A DNA stretch of 64,000 nt from Bacillus sp. RO2 (GCF_012911845.1 NZ_JAAXCU010000032.1:50209-114208); one strand, 5' to 3'; positions 1 to 7,628 are shown, counted from the stretch's first letter. The notes: a model not told the origin generated them from the letters alone. Made by a program: numbers and translations.

Positions 1-411
1 AGAAGACTGGTAGATACCTTTTACTTCTTTTGTCTTTAACTTTTGTTTTACTATTTTCTTTATTTTTTTCAATTGAAATTCCTCGATTAGCTTTTCCATC
101 GTATCATCTTTTGAACCGTCATTAATCACAATGATCTCATATTGAGGGTATTCTATGCTAAGTAGAGAGCGAACAGATGGAACTATGCCAAGCGATTCAT
201 TATAGGCCGGCACCAATATAGATAGTGGTTTAGAATAACTTACATCCAATAGGTCCTCATATGGCTCTGTATTATCCAGCTGATAATTCTTCCTGACTTG
301 GAACAGGGAAACCAGCAACATGAACAGGTAAAAGAGAATGACAAATCCCATATAAGCAATAACAAACAAACCAATTCCCTGTAATAGCAAATTAATAGAA
401 TTATAGTCCAC
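1..411 (-). CDS. GT2-family membrane glycosyltransferase, N-terminal part (cut by window edge)
   Basis: The first 137 codons are present; the gene runs off the left edge. The GTG start follows a GGAGGG ribosome site and overlaps the end of the upstream HEAT gene by 11 bases, which indicates translational coupling. Residues 8-40 form a hydrophobic membrane segment. Next comes a GT-A fold start with LSILVPAYNES, then a stretch ending in EIIVINDGSKDDT, the nucleotide-sugar binding signature of family 2 transferases. Such proteins usually polymerise or transfer sugars at the inner membrane. Substrate and length are unknown because the catalytic C-terminal half is missing. Its position behind a diguanylate cyclase suggests, by inference, a c-di-GMP-linked polysaccharide system. 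Confidence 0.85.
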   Translation of the reverse strand, partial: MDYNSINLLLQGIGLFVIAYMGFVILFYLFMLLVSLFQVRKNYQLDNTEPYEDLLDVSYSKPLSILVPAYNESLGIVPSVRSLLSIEYPQYEIIVINDGSKDDTMEKLIEEFQLKKIKKIVKQKLKTKEVKGIYQSS

Positions 412-1462
412 GGATTTGCCCTCCTCTCTGCAACCATTCTTCCGCCATATCTCTTGCAAAGCGGTCTGTTGAAGTTTCTAGTACCTGATGGAGAAGGTCT
501 GCCCCTCCTTCGATGGATAAGATGGATTTGGCAGCGTTATTTCTGACATCATAATTTTTGTCACTTAGAAGCTCTGTCAAAATAAAGAAGCTCTCCTTAC
601 GATTGGTCCTGCCTAGTAATTTACTAAGCATTAATCGTTCTTCCCATGTGCTCTCTGGCATGTCTACATGATTCATCCATCCTAGAATCTTTGAATAGCC
701 CAATTCGTTCATTGCTTTTAAAATTCTGATTTTCTTTTCTCCAGAAGAAATTCTAAGTAGGTCCTCGAGAAAGGGCAAAAACTCCCTTTTCCCCTCAATC
801 CCTATCATATCTAGCACTGGAAGCTGAATGTATCCAGGGAAGGCATCAAAATTTGTAACCATCGCCTGAAACTGTTTCTCTGTCATTACACCAAATAGGG
901 ATCTGTACATAAACTCCGAAAGACGCCACTTTGGTTCTTTCACTAATTCCTCCCAGTGATTTGTTTGAAATCGGACTAAAATCTTTAATAATTGTCTTCT
1001 TTCTTCTTGAGACAGTTTTCTCTTCTCATAGGTATTAAGAAGGTAAGGCACCATGCTCTTAAGTTGGAAATCTTCAATTGCATAAAGACTATTCATCCTT
1101 ATGCTCCAACGACGATGAAGAAGGTTCCGTTTATACTTCCCCATAAAATGAGTGTTTGCAAAAAGCGTAATTCGCTCCTGCACTTCATCCCCTTGGACGA
1201 CATCTGCAAAATCGCAAAACAGTTCTTCCATTGCTTTCCACTGTTTTCCGCTCCATTCCTGTCCAAGAATGTCTTGGTTTTGCCTGTATAAGTATTCAAA
1301 AACTTTAGCCCTTAATTCTTCTTTATGCTGGTCAATTTTTTGACGTCGGCTGTTCTGCATCAATTTGGTGAAAAGCATATAGATAAATAAAATCGAGAGT
1401 AAAATAAAAAAAGAAAGAATGATTACCAGTACGATAGAAACAAGACTATTAATCAATGTCAC
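401..1462 (-). CDS. Membrane-anchored HEAT-repeat protein
   Basis: The protein has 353 residues. Residues 4-35 are a long hydrophobic anchor, followed by a basic stretch and a helical soluble domain. Near the C-terminus there are HEAT-like motifs (for example DKNYDVRNNAAKSIL, about 305-320). HEAT repeats usually mediate protein-protein contact, so a scaffold or regulatory subunit role is likely; no catalytic motif is visible. It is the middle gene of a three-gene operon: its start overlaps the end of the GGDEF response regulator by 4 bases and its end overlaps the glycosyltransferase start. This tight coupling suggests the three products act together at the membrane, which is inference. Confidence 0.8.
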   Translation of the reverse strand: MTLINSLVSIVLVIILSFFILLSILFIYMLFTKLMQNSRRQKIDQHKEELRAKVFEYLYRQNQDILGQEWSGKQWKAMEELFCDFADVVQGDEVQERITLFANTHFMGKYKRNLLHRRWSIRMNSLYAIEDFQLKSMVPYLLNTYEKRKLSQEERRQLLKILVRFQTNHWEELVKEPKWRLSEFMYRSLFGVMTEKQFQAMVTNFDAFPGYIQLPVLDMIGIEGKREFLPFLEDLLRISSGEKKIRILKAMNELGYSKILGWMNHVDMPESTWEERLMLSKLLGRTNRKESFFILTELLSDKNYDVRNNAAKSILSIEGGADLLHQVLETSTDRFARDMAEEWLQRGGQIRGL

Positions 1463-3045
1463 ATCCCCCGCTTTATCAGATGCTGAAGTCTTGCTTCCAC
1501 TTCAAGAAGCTTAAAAGGCTTTGTCACATAATCATCCGCTCCAAGCTGCAACGCTTTTTGTATATCCCTTTCGCTTTTCCTAGAAGTTAACATCATAACT
1601 TTAAACTGGTCATGGCGTCTTTCCGAGCGTAGTCTTTGTAACACTTCCAGTCCATCCATTTTCGGCATCATTCCATCAAGAATGACCACATAGCGATCCT
1701 GACTCTGTAACCACTCCGATTGCAAAAAGCTTTTTCCATCCGGAAATGTTTCTATTTCAATGGTCCTAGTTGCAGGAAGGGACAGTTTTCCAATCACTTC
1801 AGAAAGCATCATTCTTACAATTTCATCATCATCGACAATAGCTACCTTGACTTTCTGTGTAACAACCTCCTGGTCTCCTTCATATACCTCAACTCTTGCC
1901 TTCCCATTCTTTTTCGCTTCATAGAGAGCCTTGTCTGCACACTCCATTACTCTTTCCAATGTCAAGCCACCCTCTGTTACTTGTACAACTCCTCCTGAAA
2001 AGGAACAAGTAAAAGATACTTGATTCGATTGAAAATTCAATTGCATAAAACCATTCAGAAGCCGTTCAACCAGCTTTTTTGCTTGTTCTATAGCGGTATT
2101 CGGCAGCAACATAGCAAACTCTTCGCCTCCATATCTGGCAAATACATCACCCGAGCGCATATTCTGTTTCATGTACGATGCTAGCTGCTTCAACACCTCG
2201 TCACCAACCACATGCCCATACGTATCATTAACTTGTTTAAAATAATCGAGATCAATGACTCCTACACTAAACGGCTCTTTTACTCTTGTAAGATTTGACT
2301 GTTGTTTCGCAAAAAACGACTGGAAGTACTTCCGGTTATACGCCTTTGTGAGCTCATCTATCAACAATAAATCGTCATATTGCTTTTTTCTCCCCACTTG
2401 CCTAGAGACTCTTACTTCAAACTCCTCTAGATCCAAAGGTTTGGACATAAAATCATCTGCTCCCGCACGGTAAGCGTCTAATCGGTTTTCCCTGTTTGGA
2501 TTGTCACCAATCACTAAAACTGGTGTCAACATTTGCTGACCGCTTGCTTGAAGGCTCTCTAACAATGAAAGCCCTTTTTCATCTTTCAATCCTGCGTCCA
2601 TTATCAGACAATCCGGTTTCACATCATAGAAAGTATCAATGGTCTTTTCAAAATCTGTACTGACTAATACATGGAAAGACTTACTCTCCAGATACTCTTT
2701 CCACTCAACAAGTAAAGCCGGATCACGATCGGCAATGAGTAGCCTTGGTTGATCTTTTGTTTGTTCAGGAGTCGTCCCTACCTTTTTGCAAAAGACGATA
2801 ACTTCTTGCAAAAATGATTGGTATTCCTCCAACTGCCACGTTTTCTTTTCAGCAACGTTTATCTTTTCATATAGTGCTTCTGTTATATCTCCAAGCTCAT
2901 CCAGCCCTACTGTCCTAGCAGTTCCCTTTATAGAGTGAACAAACCGATAAACTTCTTCATGGGGAACATCGCTAGCGCTAGCTTCCCACTGATCTATTTG
3001 ATTTAAAATAGTAGCAATTAATTTTGTTTTATATTTATCCAACAC
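1459..3045 (-). CDS. Hpt-REC-GGDEF-REC response regulator / diguanylate cyclase
   Basis: The 528-residue protein has four domains. An Hpt domain lies at 1-90, with a phosphorylatable His in FVHSIKGTART (H37). A first receiver is at about 100-215 (D150 in LIMDAGL). A GGDEF domain is at about 225-390, with active site RYGGEEF (306-310) and a product-inhibition site RSGD five residues before it. A second receiver is at about 399-525 (D457 in VILDGMMPKMDG, K in TKPF). The cyclase should therefore be active, making c-di-GMP in response to phosphorelay input. No histidine kinase is adjacent, so the phosphodonor is unknown. It is the first gene of an operon with a HEAT protein and a GT2 glycosyltransferase. 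Confidence 0.9.
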   Translation of the reverse strand: MLDKYKTKLIATILNQIDQWEASASDVPHEEVYRFVHSIKGTARTVGLDELGDITEALYEKINVAEKKTWQLEEYQSFLQEVIVFCKKVGTTPEQTKDQPRLLIADRDPALLVEWKEYLESKSFHVLVSTDFEKTIDTFYDVKPDCLIMDAGLKDEKGLSLLESLQASGQQMLTPVLVIGDNPNRENRLDAYRAGADDFMSKPLDLEEFEVRVSRQVGRKKQYDDLLLIDELTKAYNRKYFQSFFAKQQSNLTRVKEPFSVGVIDLDYFKQVNDTYGHVVGDEVLKQLASYMKQNMRSGDVFARYGGEEFAMLLPNTAIEQAKKLVERLLNGFMQLNFQSNQVSFTCSFSGGVVQVTEGGLTLERVMECADKALYEAKKNGKARVEVYEGDQEVVTQKVKVAIVDDDEIVRMMLSEVIGKLSLPATRTIEIETFPDGKSFLQSEWLQSQDRYVVILDGMMPKMDGLEVLQRLRSERRHDQFKVMMLTSRKSERDIQKALQLGADDYVTKPFKLLEVEARLQHLIKRGM

Positions 3046-3125
3046 AGCACAACCTTCCGATGAGACACTCCAGATGTATAGCCTCTAAACTACATATTAT
3101 ATAACAATTATAAAGAGGAATGAAT

Positions 3126-3323
3126 ATGATGTCATGGATAAATTTTCATAATTACTGTCACACCACGTCCTTGTATCAATTGAATGAAGCAATAAAAGAA
3201 GACACCACTCCTTCAGATGAGTGGCGCCTTCTATTAATATGGAATATTTATGATCGCGTACCTCCTGAGAAAATCGTGCGGCTACCTCCATTATTACTAG
3301 GCACCTCTTACCAATCGTTATGA
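3126..3323 (+). CDS. Possible small protein, function unknown
   Basis: This is an open frame of about 65 codons with an AGAGGA ribosome site before a run of ATG codons at 3120, 3126 and 3129. The product is soluble and looks protein-like (SDEWRLLLIWNIYDRVPPEKIVRLP). Against it, a terminator-like hairpin at 3203-3226 for the opposite strand lies inside the frame, and the frame ends just before the decayed transporter. I do not recognise a family. Confidence 0.35.
   Translation: MMSWINFHNYCHTTSLYQLNEAIKEDTTPSDEWRLLLIWNIYDRVPPEKIVRLPPLLLGTSYQSL
3194..3230 (-). terminator. Terminator-like hairpin
   Basis: CACCACTC (3203-3210) pairs with GAGTGGCG (3219-3226) with one mismatch. Read on the minus strand, it is followed by TCTTCTTTTATT. 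It would end a transcript coming from the transporter remnant and mscL region. It also lies within the possible small plus-strand gene. Confidence 0.45.
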
Positions 3324-3326
3324 TTC

Positions 3327-3530
3327 TTATAGAAAGATACTAATAATAATGGCTGTAATAAAGCTTGCCAGGGTTCCTGCCACGATTGCCTTGAAGCTTA
3401 ATTTAGAAACGGTCTTTTGTTGGGTAGGCTCGAGGGAATCTAATCCAACAATCAATTGTCCGATGGATGAAAGGTTGGCGAAGTTGCAAAGCGCAACGGA
3501 TAAAATGGCCACTGTTTTTGGTAAAATCAT
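3327..3530 (-). pseudogene. C-terminal remnant of a concentrative nucleoside transporter (NupC/CNT family)
   Basis: The 67 residues match only the very end of CNT transporters: ALCNFANLSSIGQLIVG is the family's CNFANxSSIG signature, followed by a KLSFKAIVAGTLAS-like last transmembrane helix. Full-length members have about 400 residues, so roughly five sixths of the gene is absent. The frame runs upstream into the end of the decayed mscL and hits a stop at 3558-3560; no transporter-like sequence precedes it. This indicates a deletion that removed the 5' part and joined the rest to mscL. It is unlikely to make a functional product. Confidence 0.75.
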
Positions 3531-3541
3531 CCCCCGATTTA

Positions 3542-3980
3542 TTACTTCACTTTTCTTCTAAGTCGTATAATAGTCTCCTCAGGCTTTGCATCTTTCCCGA
3601 TTTGCTCTTGTCTTTTCAATATGTCCCTGATCTCTGTAAGCTATTCTAAATTCGTGATAGCCTTAACCTTGTAATCCTTCTTCTCTTTTCTCCGCCCGTA
3701 TCTATTAAAAATCTTAATGACAGACAGTAAAAATAGCCACCGACATCAGGAGGAAATCCATCATCGATTGGATGAACTTCCCATAAAAGACAAATGCCCC
3801 TCCAACCCGGAAATATAGAGCCTCCAGATTTACTCCCCCTACAATGATCCCGATGATCGGCATGATCATATCCTCTACAAGGGAATTGACGATGTTATTA
3901 AAAGAAGCACCAATGATCACTGCTATCGCCAGCTCAAAAACGTTTCCTCTTGAGATAAATTCTTTAAACTCCGACCACAT
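3542..3980 (-). pseudogene. mscL: Large-conductance mechanosensitive channel, frameshifted and with internal stop
   Basis: The start ATG at 3980 follows a GAGGGTGGGGG ribosome site. The first 88 codons are typical MscL (MWSEFKEFISRGNVFELA, then two transmembrane helices, ending DFLLMSVAIFTV). There a tandem TGTC TGTC (about 3718-3726) shifts the frame and the product ends after two further residues (CH). The next frame continues the family's tail, IKIFNRYGRRKEKKDYK. It reaches an in-frame TAG after ITNLE, and then the conserved cytoplasmic helix LTEIRDILKRQEQ, ending at 3542. Two independent lesions in otherwise well preserved sequence indicate a recent pseudogene, or a sequencing or assembly problem. 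Loss of the last part alone can be tolerated in MscL, so a truncated channel cannot be excluded. Confidence 0.85.
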
Positions 3981-4059
3981 ACCCCCACCCTCACAATCCA
4001 CATTTTCTACAATCTATATGTGAGGAAGGGGAAGATATGTCCAAAACATAGAGATGATA

Positions 4060-4099
4060 GAAAAACAGCCTGATTCTGGTTAAAGAATTCAGGCTGTGA
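4060..4099 (-). terminator. Terminator of the spx-rrf2 operon
   Basis: On the minus strand ACAGCCTGA pairs with TCAGGCTGT and is followed by TTTTTC. It lies 16 bases beyond the stop of the Rrf2 regulator. Confidence 0.85.
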
Positions 4100-4114
4100 T
4101 ATAAAAGGAACCAT

Positions 4115-4525
4115 TCACTTTTGATGAACTAAATCGATCACTTCTTTAATTGTATACTCCTTTAAATACTCACCAAGATGTTCTTCCGCCCCAAGGAAAA
4201 TGGAAAAGAGAACACCCTTCATATTTGCGCCAACAATACATTGCCCGCTGGATTCTGGGCACTTAGGCTGAAGGGCTCCCTCAGAAGTTATCCTGTATAT
4301 ATCCCATAGATTGACCTCATTGAGTTCGTTAGCAAAAATAAATCCGCCGCCTGTACCCTCTTTCGATTTAATGAATCCATGTCTTTTCAATAAGCTTAGC
4401 ACTTTACGGATGCGAACAGGGTGCACACCGGCACTCTCAGATATTGCATCACTTGTTGACATCCTGTCCGGCTGCAATGCCAGATAAGTTAAACTATGAA
4501 CGGCAAGGGTAAAATCACTATTCAT
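4115..4525 (-). CDS. Rrf2-family transcriptional regulator
   Basis: The 136-residue protein has an N-terminal winged helix (residues 1-80): FTLAVHSLTYLAL, recognition region SAGVHPVRIRKVLSLL, and wing KSKEGTGGGF, all typical of Rrf2/BadM regulators such as YwnA and CymR. Two Cys residues (PKCPESSGQC, about 88-95) lie where Fe-S-binding members carry cysteines, but the usual three-Cys cluster is not complete, so thiol sensing is only a possibility. It starts 38 bases after the end of the Spx paralogue and should be cotranscribed with it. The TTACAGT half-sites upstream of spx are candidate targets, which is inference. Confidence 0.9.
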   Translation of the reverse strand: MNSDFTLAVHSLTYLALQPDRMSTSDAISESAGVHPVRIRKVLSLLKRHGFIKSKEGTGGGFIFANELNEVNLWDIYRITSEGALQPKCPESSGQCIVGANMKGVLFSIFLGAEEHLGEYLKEYTIKEVIDLVHQK

Positions 4526-4563
4526 GGCCTGCCTCCTAAGATTACTGTTTTCAATAAAACCAA

Positions 4564-4959
4564 TTAATTTACCTTTTTATGCAGTTCTATATTCAGGAAT
4601 GTTCGTAGCTTACGTGGCAGAAAGCTACGGATTTCCTCTTCATTATACCCGACTTGTAATCTTTTTTCGTCCAGGATGATTGGGCGACGCAAGATTTTTG
4701 GATTCTCCATTACTAAGTTATAAAATTCATTCAGCGAAAGAGCTTCCAAATTAATATCTAATTCCTGAAAAGTTCTGGAATTGGTTGAAATGATCTCACT
4801 GGTCCCATCTTCTGTGAATCTAAGGATGGATTTAATTTCATCAACAGTAAGTGGACTCGCCAATATGTTCTTTTCTACATAATCAATTTGATGTTCCTCC
4901 AGCCAAGCCTTCGCTTTTCGGCAAGAAGTACAACTTGGTGTAGTATAAATAGTCACCAT
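4564..4959 (-). CDS. Spx-family RNA polymerase-binding regulator (paralogue)
   Basis: From ATG 4959 (preceded by AAAGGAG) the product has 131 residues, exactly the length of B. subtilis Spx. Visible features are the redox switch CTSC (C10, C13), [11 protein letters not shown], the [16 protein letters not shown] block and the FLPRKLRTF tail. In B. subtilis Spx, G52 and R60 contact the polymerase alpha C-terminal domain; here G52 is kept but residue 60 is Asn. Spx binds RNA polymerase and reprograms transcription during disulfide stress. Most Bacillaceae carry a main spx elsewhere, so this copy paired with an Rrf2 regulator is probably a specialised paralogue. Confidence 0.85.
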   Translation of the reverse strand: MVTIYTTPSCTSCRKAKAWLEEHQIDYVEKNILASPLTVDEIKSILRFTEDGTSEIISTNSRTFQELDINLEALSLNEFYNLVMENPKILRRPIILDEKRLQVGYNEEEIRSFLPRKLRTFLNIELHKKVN

Positions 4960-5017
4960 ACTTGAACACACTCCTTTAAAAATATTTTCGTTTCATTAAT
5001 AAATGTAACAAATTATA

Positions 5018-5160
5018 TTACAGTTTATGCAAGATAAATCCTTAAGGATATTTTTTTTTACGGATTAGACTTAAAGAATACTTTGATGCTTCTTGCCCAC
5101 CAAGCTTATTAAAGATTATACTGTAAATATAATCATTACAGTTAAATTAGTCAACTGTAA
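5018..5160. promoter_or_regulatory. Cluster of TTACAGT/ACTGTAA half-sites upstream of spx
   Basis: TTACAGTT occurs at 5018-5025 and 5136-5143, ACTGTAA at 5120-5126, and AACTGTAA at 5153-5160. The last two TTACAGTT/AACTGTAA copies form a perfect dyad with a 9-base spacer, and ACTGTAA at 5120 with TTACAGT at 5136 forms another. The copy at 5018 abuts the minus-strand -10 TATAAT (5017-5012) of the spx promoter. The pattern fits a repressor operator, most simply that of the cotranscribed Rrf2 regulator. Confidence 0.55.
5093..5122 (+). promoter_or_regulatory. Possible plus-strand sigma-A promoter
   Basis: TTGCCC (5093-5098), an 18-base spacer and TATACT (5117-5122) face right, within the TTACAGT cluster. 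No gene follows on the plus strand before the terminator at 5261-5300, so it would drive a transcript of about 170 bases. From 5300 to 5545 I see only short hairpins (AGCAAC/GTTGCT, TGGCCT/AGGCCA) and no gene. Confidence 0.35.
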
Positions 5161-5260
5161 ATTTTTGTGTTTTAGTGGTGGATTGGAGTAATGACCAAAA
5201 CTTATAAGGCCTCCTAGAAAGCATAAAAAACTCCCAGAACACTAATGCCATTTAGAAAAA

Positions 5261-5300
5261 AGAAGGCAACCTTTTGGATTAGTTGCCTTCTTTCTTTATT
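5261..5300. terminator. Bidirectional terminator
   Basis: AGAAGGCAAC (5261-5270) pairs perfectly with GTTGCCTTCT (5282-5291). There is a T-rich run to the right and an A-rich run to the left, so it could work in both directions. On the plus strand it would end the short transcript from 5130; on the minus strand it lies about 250 bases after DUF1203. Confidence 0.7.
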
Positions 5301-5545
5301 AGTTTCGCCATACTTTCCTCATGTGGTGAGTGTATGTAGCAACACAGGTTGCTGGTAAGTTTACAACAATTCTTTTACTATCTCGCAAAATCAAAATCTA
5401 CTCTCAACTTCCGGTCATCTCCGCTCCCACCTGTCGTCTTTTTGGCTTCACGGGTATGGCCTCCTTAGCTCTTATTAGGCCACATTATCATATGGCAGGA
5501 TATTAGTATGCTAAAAGGACTATTGATGTTTTCATGTCGTACTTT

Positions 5546-6019
5546 TCACACTCTATTAACAAGGCAGTTATAGCATCCTGGATTAGAGTTAAGTATGTGA
5601 ATATATTCTACTTCTTTATTATCAAGAATTTCATCTATATTTTCTCTTACATTTACACCTTCTGTACCCCTTGCTTCTACCATCATTGAATCATGATTGT
5701 AGCCGCGTAAGGAAAGATACCGATGATCTAACATTTCGGGAATTTCATTTACATCTAGCTTAGCGGTAGTTGCTCCCTTTCGTATAAAGATAGGGCCGCT
5801 TGCTTTATAGGGTGAATTAACACAATGATATTGGTAATTCAGTAAGATTACCTCTTCTCCTACCTCTGCATCCTTCAAACTTACCCTACAGGGATATCCG
5901 GGCTTTTTATTTGCTATCATTTTTAATGCCCCAATACTTTTTAATAACTCTTCATTGATAAAAAATAGGTTGCTAAATTCTTTCTCTTGTAACGCAACGA
6001 TTTGAAAGTTATTTCTCAT
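5546..6019 (-). CDS. DUF1203 domain protein
   Basis: The 157-residue soluble protein matches DUF1203 as I recall the family: PGYPCRVSLKDAEVGEEVILLNY near residue 40-62, GPIFIRKGA, LRGYNHDSMMVEARGTEG, and a C-terminal HILNSNPGCYNCLVNRV with conserved Cys. The start follows GAGGGA. The family is widespread in bacteria with no established reaction. It lies just downstream of an Ada-type regulator (43 bases), so it may be part of a DNA-alkylation response, but nothing in the sequence proves this. Confidence 0.75.
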   Translation of the reverse strand: MRNNFQIVALQEKEFSNLFFINEELLKSIGALKMIANKKPGYPCRVSLKDAEVGEEVILLNYQYHCVNSPYKASGPIFIRKGATTAKLDVNEIPEMLDHRYLSLRGYNHDSMMVEARGTEGVNVRENIDEILDNKEVEYIHILNSNPGCYNCLVNRV

Positions 6020-6062
6020 TTATTCTATCCCTCCTTTTTCTTAAAGCTGTGAAACATCTACC

Positions 6063-6614
6063 TTACAGACTCTTCATTCTGTATTCTTTTGGGGTTAAAC
6101 CCGTCCTATCTTTAAAAACTTTATAAAAGTTAGACATGCTTTTAACACCTGCTTTAAGTGCAACTTCAGTAATTTCTATGTCTGTTTGTGTCAAGAGCCT
6201 GGCTGCTTCTTCCATTCTTAATTCCATAATATATTCAGATATGGTCATACCATAATAATGTTTAAATAATCTAGCAAGGTGATTATTGCTCACACCAAGC
6301 TTTTGGGCCATTTTTTTGCGGTTGAGCGGCATATTATAGCTGTTAATAATGATGTCTTTTGCTCTTTCTATTAATTCTTTATTAGGTTCATAAGTTGTTT
6401 CTTTAAGATCTGGTCTACACATTTTGCATGGCCTAAATCCATCTTTTAGCGCCACCTCTTTATTTTCAAAGTATATGGTGTTCTTTCTCAAAGGTGTCTT
6501 TGCCTTACAGGAAGGTCTGCAAAAGATTCCTGTTGTAATGACTCCATAATAAAACAACCCATCATAATAATCATTACAAGTACTAACTGCTTTCCATTTT
6601 TCTTCACTTGTAAT
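6063..6614 (-). CDS. adaA: Ada-type methylphosphotriester-sensing AraC regulator (AdaA-like), probable ATT start
   Basis: The N-terminal Ada zinc domain has four cysteines in FCRPSC and PCKMC; one of them would accept methyl groups from DNA phosphotriesters. A C-terminal AraC helix-turn-helix follows (about 85-183), with KMAQKLGVSNNHLARLF and GVKSMSNFYKVFK. Homologues begin with EKWxAVxxND and then YDGxFFYGV. Here the same residues (SEEKWKAVST) lie upstream of any ATG, GTG or TTG except an internal TTG at 6557. The only plausible start in frame after the stop is ATT at 6614, with AGAGGTGAAG at ideal spacing. Either ATT initiates or the start has mutated. The downstream methyltransferase partner (adaB) is absent; DUF1203 follows instead. 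Confidence 0.8.
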   Translation of the reverse strand: MTSEEKWKAVSTCNDYYDGLFYYGVITTGIFCRPSCKAKTPLRKNTIYFENKEVALKDGFRPCKMCRPDLKETTYEPNKELIERAKDIIINSYNMPLNRKKMAQKLGVSNNHLARLFKHYYGMTISEYIMELRMEEAARLLTQTDIEITEVALKAGVKSMSNFYKVFKDRTGLTPKEYRMKSL

Positions 6615-6666
6615 AGACCTTCACCTCTCTATCTTCGCTTCTAAAGTTATTATATATCTACTTGTT

Positions 6667-6798
6667 CTAAAATTTCTTCCTGTATTTCACCAACATATTC
6701 TCTCTTAGTTCTTGCTGGTGTAGAAGTGGAAGATATCTAATGTAGTCTTGGTAAAGAATTACATTGTCCCAATATTGTCCTGTAGCTGAGCTTAAACA
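6667..6798 (-). pseudogene. Possible gene remnant in the 6615-6956 gap
   Basis: A 43-codon open stretch without a start codon reads like the end of a real protein (GQYWDNVILYQDYIRYLP, then HQQELRENMLVKYRKKF) and stops at 6667. It is preceded by an in-frame stop. I cannot name the family. The rest of this 340-base gap shows no gene; its right part holds the leader of the GGDEF gene. Confidence 0.3.
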
Positions 6799-6956
6799 TT
6801 AGTACCGTTGCGTTTATTATAAAATCAATTAAGAACAACCTCCATTTTTTTACAACAACTACAACTACTACTAATTATGGATTTTAATAACACCCTTACC
6901 TATTATGTGATAAAATTCTCATTAGGTCTTTAAGACTATAGGGAGGATTATTCAAC

Positions 6957-7628
6957 ATGAAATATACTGGCAGAATTGTTGGAAGTTTGAGCTTGTTTTT
7001 ACTACACTTCGTTTATATTTTCTACTATTATTTCCGTGATAAATCAGTTGAACCGCTTGATCTCTACTCCTATCCTGTTCTAATCTTATTTGGATATTGG
7101 GCAGGTAAACAATACGATAAAGTAAGATTTTTTTCTGAGAAAGATGAACTTACGGGTATCTATAACCGAAGATATGTAATGAATACATATGAAAAAATTA
7201 CTTCCTTGGCAGAGAGAACAAATAGTAAACTCTTTGTATTAGTGGTAGATTGTGATAATTTCAAAACTATTAATGATACATATGGACATCATAGGGGCGA
7301 CATGGTTTTAACAATGATAAGTGAAATACTTGTTAATACTACAAGAAAAAGTGACATAGTTGCTCGTTGGGGTGGGGACGAATTTTTGATTATTGGACAC
7401 TATCATGAAGAGACGGGAATAGGAGCAGTTCTTAAAAAACTAGAGGATAAACTCGAAAACCTCTCTAATCAATTAAAAATTCCTGTTAAAGTTTCTATAG
7501 GTTCGGCTATCTATCCTAATCAAAGTAGGGATTTGTTTGAGTTAATTAAGATTGCTGATGACAAAATGTATCAAATTAAGTCGTCAAAAAACACTTTACA
7601 AATTAAGAAATGTCATCTCACTCTATGA
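6957..7628 (+). CDS. Membrane diguanylate cyclase (GGDEF)
   Basis: The 223-residue protein starts at ATG 6957 after GGGAGGA. Two short hydrophobic helices (about 7-28 and 38-52) lead directly into a GGDEF domain: DELTGIYNRRYV, DNFKTINDTYGHHRGD, active site RWGGDEF (about 138-144) and an RKSD inhibition site five residues before it. It should make c-di-GMP from two GTP at the membrane. There is almost no sensory domain, so the input is unclear. It stands alone, with the terminator at 7766 about 140 bases downstream. Confidence 0.9.
   Translation: MKYTGRIVGSLSLFLLHFVYIFYYYFRDKSVEPLDLYSYPVLILFGYWAGKQYDKVRFFSEKDELTGIYNRRYVMNTYEKITSLAERTNSKLFVLVVDCDNFKTINDTYGHHRGDMVLTMISEILVNTTRKSDIVARWGGDEFLIIGHYHEETGIGAVLKKLEDKLENLSNQLKIPVKVSIGSAIYPNQSRDLFELIKIADDKMYQIKSSKNTLQIKKCHLTL

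Noticed and set aside
3097..3291. Minus-strand frame of 64 codons
   Set aside because: No ribosome site and it covers the terminator-like hairpin; composition not protein-like.
5300..5545. Possible end of a group II intron or other ribozyme because of several small hairpins
   Set aside because: No conserved domain V-like sequence or intron boundary can be recognised.
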